Shown here: in pieces, positions 59,334 to 64,000 of the stretch | How positions within the stretch are numbered: position 1 is the stretch's first letter | Layout of the letters: every line of letters starts with the position of its first letter | Origin: DASUAS01 sp963720765 | GTDB taxonomy: Bacteria > Actinomycetota > Acidimicrobiia > IMCC26256 > DASPTH01 | NCBI GenBank assembly: GCA_963720765.1 | Contig: CAVRGS010000003.1 | Location: 124,001-188,000 of the forward strand | Length of the DNA stretch: 64,000 nt | Reading direction: 5' to 3' | The notes under the pieces: model-generated | Database searches by the model: none | What the model saw: the letters and a program-made list of their open reading frames with translations, nothing else | What the model was told of the DNA's origin: nothing | Made by a program: the position numbers and the translations under genes

Positions 59334-61100
59334 GTGCGCCGGAGCATCCTCATCGTCTCCGCGTCGATGGGCGCGGGTCATGACGGCGCGGCCAAGGAGC
59401 TCAGGCGACGCCTCGAGGCGTCCGGGCACCGAGTCGAGGTCGTCGACTTCCTCGACGCGGTCGCGTTCCACATCGGCCCGCTGCTCCGCTGGTTCTACCA
59501 AGTGCAGCTGCGCATGGCTCCGTGGAGCTACGAGCTCAGCTACAAGATGGCGCCGCTGCTGCGTGCGCCGGCGGTGATGCTCGACACGTGGCTCACGCGT
59601 CGGAAGCTGAAGCGGATCATCCGGGAGTTCCGACCCGACGCCGTGGTGTCCGTCTACCCACTGGCCTCGCTCGTGCTCGGACGCATGCGGCGCAAGAAGC
59701 AGCTGCGCGTACCGGTCCTCACGTACCTGACCGACTTCGCCGTGCACTCGCTCTGGGTGCACCGCGGCATCGATCGCCACCTCGCGGTGAGCGAGATCTC
59801 GGCCGAGGCCGCCACCTCACGCGGCGGCAGAGACGCCCGGGCGCGCGGGCCGCTCGTCAGCGAAGCCTTCCGCGACGCGACCTACGACCGCGACGCGGTG
59901 CGCACCAACCTCGGCCTCGCACCCGAGGACCGAGCCGTGCTGGTGGTCGCGGGCTCGTGGGGAGTCGGCGACGTCGTCGCCACGGTCGAGGCGATCGGCC
60001 GCGGCGGTGAGTTCCACCCCATCACCGTGTGCGGGCGCGACGACAACCTGCGTGCCCAGCTCGAACAGGGTGGCTACGGGACCGTCATCGGCTGGACCGA
60101 CGAGATGCCGGCGCTGATGAGCGCAGCCGACGCGCTGGTCGAGAACGCGGGCGGCCTCACCTGCATGGAGGCGTTCGCGGTCGGCCTGCCGGTCATCACG
60201 TTCAAGCCCATCGCGGGGCACGGCAAGGACAACGCCGAGATGATGGCCCGCGCCGGCGTCAACTGCTACGCGCGCGACGACGACGAGTTGTCCCGGATGT
60301 TGCGTGATGTCACGCGTCCCGGTCCCGAGCGCGACGCGCTCGTCGACACCGCGCGCCTGCTCTTCGTCGCCGACCCGGCTGACGATGTCGAGGAGCTCGC
60401 CGGGACCGACCACCTCATCGACCGCAAGGGTCGCGTCGTCGCCCTGCGCGCGCCCCGCGGCCGGCGCACCGCGATGATCGCGGCCGTGAGCGTGCTCGTG
60501 CTCTATGGCGGCCTCACCCTGGGGGCGCAGGCGGTCTCCGCGATCGGGGTCGGAGTGGCCAAACCGCCGAAGTACGCCGACCACACGGCGTACCTGGGGG
60601 TGCGGCTCGATCACGCCCAGCTGACCGACGACGCCCTGCTCACGCAGATCCGCGACATGGGCGTCACGGTGGTCGTCGACGCGCAGGCCGCCACCCACCG
60701 CTCGGTCGAGCTCGAAGCCCTCGCCGACCAGGGCGTCGACATCGCCAACGGTGGCTGGGGCAAGGGCTCGTTCCTGCGCTGGAACCGAGCCCGCAACGAC
60801 GTCGCCAAGGCGGGCAAGGTGATCGCGCAGGAGGCGGGCCAGCCCACCCGCGAGTTCTGCCCCGGTCGGCGTCTCGACGCCTTCGACCAGTACTACTCGC
60901 ACCGCCAGAAGCAGAAGTTGGTCGTCGCCAACTTCACCGTGCGCCCGGAGAGCCTGCCGCAGCAGGTCCAGGCAGGCAAGGTCTACGTGCTCGACGGTCG
61001 CAACCGCGACCGGACGGCGATGGAGGTCGCGGTGGCCGACCTCGACGCACAGTTCGAGTCGGCCGGCCTCCGTGCCGCGCCGCTCGGGGAACTCCGCTGA
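59334..61100 (+). CDS. MGDG-synthase-type glycosyltransferase fused to a degenerate deacetylase domain
   Basis: A 588-aa protein. Residues 1-370 are a GT-B enzyme of the MGDG synthase/MurG-related group: ILIVSASMGAGHDGAAKELR, LTYLTDFAVHSLWVH, VVAGSWGVGDVVATVEAIG and the donor-site ENAGGLTCMEAFAVGLPVIT. A membrane helix lies near 383-400 (TAMIAAVSVLVLYGGLTLGA). Residues 410-588 follow the NodB deacetylase plan (LLTQIRDMGVTVVVDAQ, QPTREFCPGRRLDAFDQYYS) but without the TFDDGP, HxxxH or RxPxG residues, so this domain is probably catalytically dead. It likely builds or binds a glycolipid. GTG 59334. The active deacetylase follows in the same orientation. Confidence 0.82.
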   Translation: MRRSILIVSASMGAGHDGAAKELRRRLEASGHRVEVVDFLDAVAFHIGPLLRWFYQVQLRMAPWSYELSYKMAPLLRAPAVMLDTWLTRRKLKRIIREFRPDAVVSVYPLASLVLGRMRRKKQLRVPVLTYLTDFAVHSLWVHRGIDRHLAVSEISAEAATSRGGRDARARGPLVSEAFRDATYDRDAVRTNLGLAPEDRAVLVVAGSWGVGDVVATVEAIGRGGEFHPITVCGRDDNLRAQLEQGGYGTVIGWTDEMPALMSAADALVENAGGLTCMEAFAVGLPVITFKPIAGHGKDNAEMMARAGVNCYARDDDELSRMLRDVTRPGPERDALVDTARLLFVADPADDVEELAGTDHLIDRKGRVVALRAPRGRRTAMIAAVSVLVLYGGLTLGAQAVSAIGVGVAKPPKYADHTAYLGVRLDHAQLTDDALLTQIRDMGVTVVVDAQAATHRSVELEALADQGVDIANGGWGKGSFLRWNRARNDVAKAGKVIAQEAGQPTREFCPGRRLDAFDQYYSHRQKQKLVVANFTVRPESLPQQVQAGKVYVLDGRNRDRTAMEVAVADLDAQFESAGLRAAPLGELR

Positions 61101-61136
61101 GCCCGTCGCGCAGTCCTCGCGCGAGCTGTTCGTCTC

Positions 61137-61862
61137 GTGGGCGTGGCCGGGCTCGCCGGTGCCGCCGCGATCGCGGTGGTGCACGCAGCACCCGCGCTCG
61201 GTGGCGTGTCGCCGGTGGGCGTGCGATTCACGCCCTCGCTCGTGGGCGTCGGGCGCCGAGGTCACGTCGCGCTCACCTTCGACGACGGACCCGACCCGGA
61301 GTCCACGCCGCAGTTCCTCGACCAGCTCGACGCACTCGCATGGCAGGCCACGTTCTTCATGCTCGGTGAGATGACGCGCCACGACCCGGGCGTCGCGCGC
61401 GCGGTCGCCGAGCGCGGGCACGAGATCGGAGTGCACGGCGACGTGCATGGCAACATGCTCCGCCGCACGCCCCGTCACACGAGCGACGACATCCGCCGCG
61501 CGTACGACAGCGTCGTCACCGCGACGGGCGTCGAGCCTCGCTGGTTCCGTCCGCCGTTCGGCATCTCGTCGTACGCGTCCATGCGCGTCGCGCGCGAGCT
61601 CGGCATGTCGACGGTGCTGTGGACCACATGGGGACGCGACTGGCGTCGCGAGGCCACGCCCGACTCCGTGTTCGCCGACGTCACCCGGCGCTACGTCGAC
61701 GGCGGCACCGTGTTGCTGCACGACTCCGACTGCACGTCGTATCCGGGGTCGTGGCGCTCAGCCCTCGGAGCGTTGCCGCGCCTGGCCGACGAGTTCGCCG
61801 TCCGCGGCCTCACCGTCGGCCCCGTCGGCGACCACGGCATCGCCACCCGATCCCCCGTCTGA
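61137..61862 (+). CDS. Polysaccharide deacetylase, NodB-type
   Basis: A 241-aa exported deacetylase. The GTG start gives a hydrophobic N-terminus (GVAGLAGAAAIAVVHAAP). Metal and catalytic sites: ALTFDDGPDPE (motif 1, catalytic Asp), GVHGDVHGNML (HxxxH, motif 2), FRPPFGISSY (motif 3) and VLLHDSD (motif 5 His). It removes N- or O-acetyl groups from a wall or surface glycan. Being next to the fused glycosyltransferase with a dead NodB domain, it may act on the same product. Confidence 0.88.
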   Translation: MGVAGLAGAAAIAVVHAAPALGGVSPVGVRFTPSLVGVGRRGHVALTFDDGPDPESTPQFLDQLDALAWQATFFMLGEMTRHDPGVARAVAERGHEIGVHGDVHGNMLRRTPRHTSDDIRRAYDSVVTATGVEPRWFRPPFGISSYASMRVARELGMSTVLWTTWGRDWRREATPDSVFADVTRRYVDGGTVLLHDSDCTSYPGSWRSALGALPRLADEFAVRGLTVGPVGDHGIATRSPV

Positions 61863-61982
61863 ACAGCGTCGAAGGCGCGGCACACGGCCGCACCTTCGAC
61901 GCCGAATGTGGCGTGGGGTGATCTTCACCTGTTGGTGGTCGGGCGTTCAGCCCGACGACACGACGACGACGGATGGGTTCCG

Positions 61983-61988
61983 TACCGT
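61983..61988 (+). promoter_or_regulatory. -10 element TACCGT of the tyrosine phosphatase gene
   Basis: TACCGT ends 6 nt before GTG 61995. It supports that start over the earlier in-frame codon at 61908. Confidence 0.45.
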
Positions 61989-61994
61989 CCGGGT

Positions 61995-62759
61995 GTGGTC
62001 GTTCTCGCGCGACGCAGCGACATCCTCACCGAGATCCCCGCCGAGCTGGAGGGGTGCGCGAACTTCCGCGACGTCGGCGCGCTTCCGACGGCCAACGGCG
62101 CGACGACGCGCGCTCGCCGCCTGTTCCGGTCGAACGCACTGATCGCCGCCACGTCTGGCGATCGGCGTCGGCTCCAGGAGCTCGCCATCGCGACAGTGAT
62201 CGATCTTCGCAGCGACGACGAGGTCGCGTGGTCGGACGACGTCGTCGTGCCGGGCGCCGTTCGTCATCACCTCCCCCTCGGCGACCTGCTCGGCCGCGGT
62301 GACGACTGGGAGCGCTGGCGCGACCCCATGTACGTGGCCGACCGGTACTTCGACCTCTGCCTCGCCAGCACCGCTTCGATCGTCGAGGTGCTGGCCGTGC
62401 TCACCGATCCCGCGACGTACCCGGTCGTCGTCCAGTGCTCGCTCGGCAAGGACCGCACGGGTGTGGTCGTCGCGCTCGTGCTGCGCGCCATCGGCGTACC
62501 CGTTCGCCACATCGTCGAGGAGTACACGCGCAGTCGCTATGCGGCGTTCCGCATGGTCGACGCGTTGCGCGCGCAGCTCGACGAGGAGCACTGCCGCGCG
62601 CTCGGGCCGTACCTCCCCGCGTTGCTCGCGGCCGATCCGTTCACGATGCTGCGCTTCCTCGGTCGCATCGACGACGAGTTCGGTTCGATGACCGGCTACC
62701 TGCGCCACCTCGACGTCGTCAGCGTGATCCCGTACCTGGGAGCTGCGCTGCTCGCCTGA
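61995..62759 (+). CDS. Tyrosine-protein phosphatase, PF13350-like
   Basis: A 254-aa protein of the bacterial Tyr/Ser phosphatase group. N-terminal ELEGCANFRDVGALPTANGA and ARRLFRSNALIAAT, the CX5R loop VQCSLGKDRTGVVVALV with catalytic Cys and Arg, and a C-terminal helical part (GSMTGYLRHLDV). It may act on phosphotyrosine or on phosphoinositides, as related PtpB proteins do. GTG 61995 begins VVVLARRSDILTEIP. Confidence 0.87.
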   Translation: MVVLARRSDILTEIPAELEGCANFRDVGALPTANGATTRARRLFRSNALIAATSGDRRRLQELAIATVIDLRSDDEVAWSDDVVVPGAVRHHLPLGDLLGRGDDWERWRDPMYVADRYFDLCLASTASIVEVLAVLTDPATYPVVVQCSLGKDRTGVVVALVLRAIGVPVRHIVEEYTRSRYAAFRMVDALRAQLDEEHCRALGPYLPALLAADPFTMLRFLGRIDDEFGSMTGYLRHLDVVSVIPYLGAALLA

Positions 62760-62814
62760 CCGTCGGGCCGATGCCGCAGGAGGTCGTCGATCTCGCCCAG
62801 ATCATGTGTGAGCG

Positions 62815-63714
62815 TCAGCGCGTGCCCTGGAGGTCGAGGAGTCCTTCGGCGAGCTCCTCGACCTCGGCGCGCCACGACTCGGCCTCCTGCACCGGCACGA
62901 GCACGAGCTTCGAGAACCCGACGTCGAGGTACTCCTCGAGTCGATCGCGCAGCGCGGGGATGCCCACCACGATCACCTCGCCGGGATCGAAGCCCAACCG
63001 CTTGCCGACCGCGCCGGCGTAGGGCTCGGGTACCTCGGTGCGGCCGTAGAAGACCATCGCGCCGAAGTGCTCGTCGTCGATCTCGCGCCCTGCTGCTGCG
63101 GCCGCCGCCTCGACCTGCTCACGGCCCTCGGCGACGATCGCGGGCGTGCAGAACGACGGCAACCAACCGTCGGCCATCTCGCCCACGCGGCGCAGCTCGC
63201 GCCGCACCCGTCCGCCGAGCCACACGTCGGGCGGCTGCTGGATCGGGCGGGTGCCGATCGACACGCCTCGGTAGTGGAAGCGCGGGCCGTCGTGGTCGAC
63301 GGCGTCCTCGCTCCACAGCCGTCGGATGAGCGGCAGGGCCTCGTCGAACCAGGGCGCGCGCTCCTCCCGGCTGACGCCGAAGGCCTGCTGCTCGAGTGGT
63401 TCGACCACACCGAGGCCGAACGCCGGGAGCGCCCGTCCGCCCGAGAGCACGTCGAGGCTCGCCCACTGCTTGGCGAGGAGCACCGGGTTGCGCCCGGGCA
63501 GGACCTGCACGCTGGTGCCGAGCTTGAGCTTCGTGGTACGGCCGGCCGCGAACGCCAGCGACACCATCGGCTCGGGGATCGGGCCGGTGGCGCGCTCCGA
63601 GCACCAGATGGAGTCGAAGCCGAGCGTCTCGAGCGCGTCGATGAGCTCCGCGAAGCGAGCGCCGCCGTCGGCGAGACCCTGCGTCCCGATCCCGTATCCG
63701 ATGCGGACCTTCAC
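62815..63714 (-). CDS. LLM class F420-dependent oxidoreductase
   Basis: A 299-aa luciferase-like barrel: VRIGYGIGTQGLADGGARFA, LETLGFDSIWCSERATGPI, RTTKLKLGTSVQVLPGRNPV, LAKQWASLDVLSGGRALPAF and DGPRFHYRGVSIGTRPIQQP. Related actinobacterial enzymes use F420. The GTG overlaps the end of the acyl-CoA dehydrogenase gene by 4 nt (GTGA), so both are co-transcribed and may act in one oxidation pathway. The substrate is unknown. Confidence 0.88.
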   Translation of the reverse strand: MKVRIGYGIGTQGLADGGARFAELIDALETLGFDSIWCSERATGPIPEPMVSLAFAAGRTTKLKLGTSVQVLPGRNPVLLAKQWASLDVLSGGRALPAFGLGVVEPLEQQAFGVSREERAPWFDEALPLIRRLWSEDAVDHDGPRFHYRGVSIGTRPIQQPPDVWLGGRVRRELRRVGEMADGWLPSFCTPAIVAEGREQVEAAAAAAGREIDDEHFGAMVFYGRTEVPEPYAGAVGKRLGFDPGEVIVVGIPALRDRLEEYLDVGFSKLVLVPVQEAESWRAEVEELAEGLLDLQGTR

Positions 63715-64000
63715 GACTCGTCCGAGGCCGCTGCCGGCCGGAACTGCTCGTAGGCGCGCAGCTCGCGGCGCGCGATCTGCTGGAGGTGCACCTCGTCGGG
63801 GCCGTCGACGAAGTGCAGCGTGCGCGCGTGTCCGTACATCTCGGCGAGCGGCCAGTCGTTGGTGACACCTGCGGCGCCGAAGGCCTGGATGGCGCGATCG
63901 ATCACGCTGGTGGCGAGACGAGCCGCGGCCACCTTGATGGCGGAGATCTCGACGCGCGCACCCTTCACGCCGACGGTGTCGATGAGCCACGCCGTCTTCA
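63711..64000 (-). CDS. Acyl-CoA dehydrogenase, C-terminal part (runs off the window)
   Basis: The last 95 residues of an acyl-CoA dehydrogenase: KVAAARLATSVIDRAIQAFG, AAGVTNDWPLAEMYGHARTL and VDGPDEVHLQQIARRELRAY. These form the C-terminal helical domain that holds the FAD and catalytic region; the active Glu lies upstream, outside the window. Together with the LLM enzyme it suggests oxidation of a CoA ester. Confidence 0.92.
   Translation of the reverse strand, partial: KTAWLIDTVGVKGARVEISAIKVAAARLATSVIDRAIQAFGAAGVTNDWPLAEMYGHARTLHFVDGPDEVHLQQIARRELRAYEQFRPAAASDES

Noticed and set aside
1..64000. Insertion sequence, prophage, integron or genomic island boundaries
   Set aside because: I found no transposase, integrase, terminal inverted repeats, tRNA-associated direct repeats or base-composition shift.

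Overview
The window is a chromosomal segment of a very GC-rich actinobacterium. Supporting signs are near-total G/C at third codon positions, frequent GTG starts, a PASTA-type Ser/Thr kinase, an F420-type LLM oxidoreductase, actinobacterial ECF sigma factors, MDMPI (mycothiol-type) folds, chaplin-like repeats and a LAFTG cell-wall sorting signal. The class is less certain; the mix of housekeeping, beta-oxidation and surface genes would suit Acidimicrobiia, but that is inference. I see no prophage, insertion sequence, CRISPR array, rRNA or tRNA.

Layout. 1-9.7 kb: a broken membrane protein, a MetE-like synthase, a zinc-ribbon protein, ligA, a MaoC dehydratase pair, an alcohol dehydrogenase, a PASTA kinase and a beta-oxidation-type SDR. 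10-13.6 kb: an SCP2 protein and gatCAB. 13.6-19.3 kb: a lipoprotein hydrolase, a class II aldolase-like protein, a BNR propeller, an IlvD/Edd dehydratase and an Fpg/Nei glycosylase. 19.3-24.7 kb: two rhomboid-like proteins, a two-component system and an MprF-like protein. 24.8-28.4 kb: ilvBNC behind a leader peptide and attenuator. 28.5-31.6 kb: plsY, a secreted protein and an ECF sigma/anti-sigma pair. 31.7-38.3 kb: a GGDEF-EAL protein, an SDR, an amidase and an ATP-dependent DNA ligase. 38.4-44.6 kb: menaquinone genes menA, menC, menH, menD, menF and menG on both strands. 44.6-49.3 kb: a MerR regulator, a DedA protein, an MFS transporter, an MDMPI-fold protein and an aldo/keto reductase. 49.3-55.9 kb: two crotonases around a CaiB-like protein, a flavin reductase, an acyl-CoA ligase and an AarF kinase. 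56.1-58.4 kb: a chaplin-like wall protein, an ECF sigma factor and its membrane partner. 58.4-64 kb: a DMT transporter, a glycosyltransferase with a dead deacetylase domain, an active deacetylase, a tyrosine phosphatase, an LLM oxidoreductase and a partial acyl-CoA dehydrogenase.

Regulation visible in the sequence. Many genes have a TANNNT -10 element only 6-9 nt before the start codon, the arrangement expected for leaderless mRNAs. Two divergent gene pairs have -10 elements that share one central TA. menH and menD are divergent and appear to share one palindromic Shine-Dalgarno element. ilvBNC has a 12-codon leader with the run Ile-Leu-Val-Leu followed by a perfect terminator hairpin.

Quality caution. 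Roughly 35 single-base frame breaks interrupt obviously functional genes, concentrated at 19.6-22.5 kb and 43.9-58.6 kb. Most of those I could reconstruct are explained by one extra G or C in alternating G/C sequence. I treat them as probable sequence errors and annotate whole genes across them, giving the break positions.
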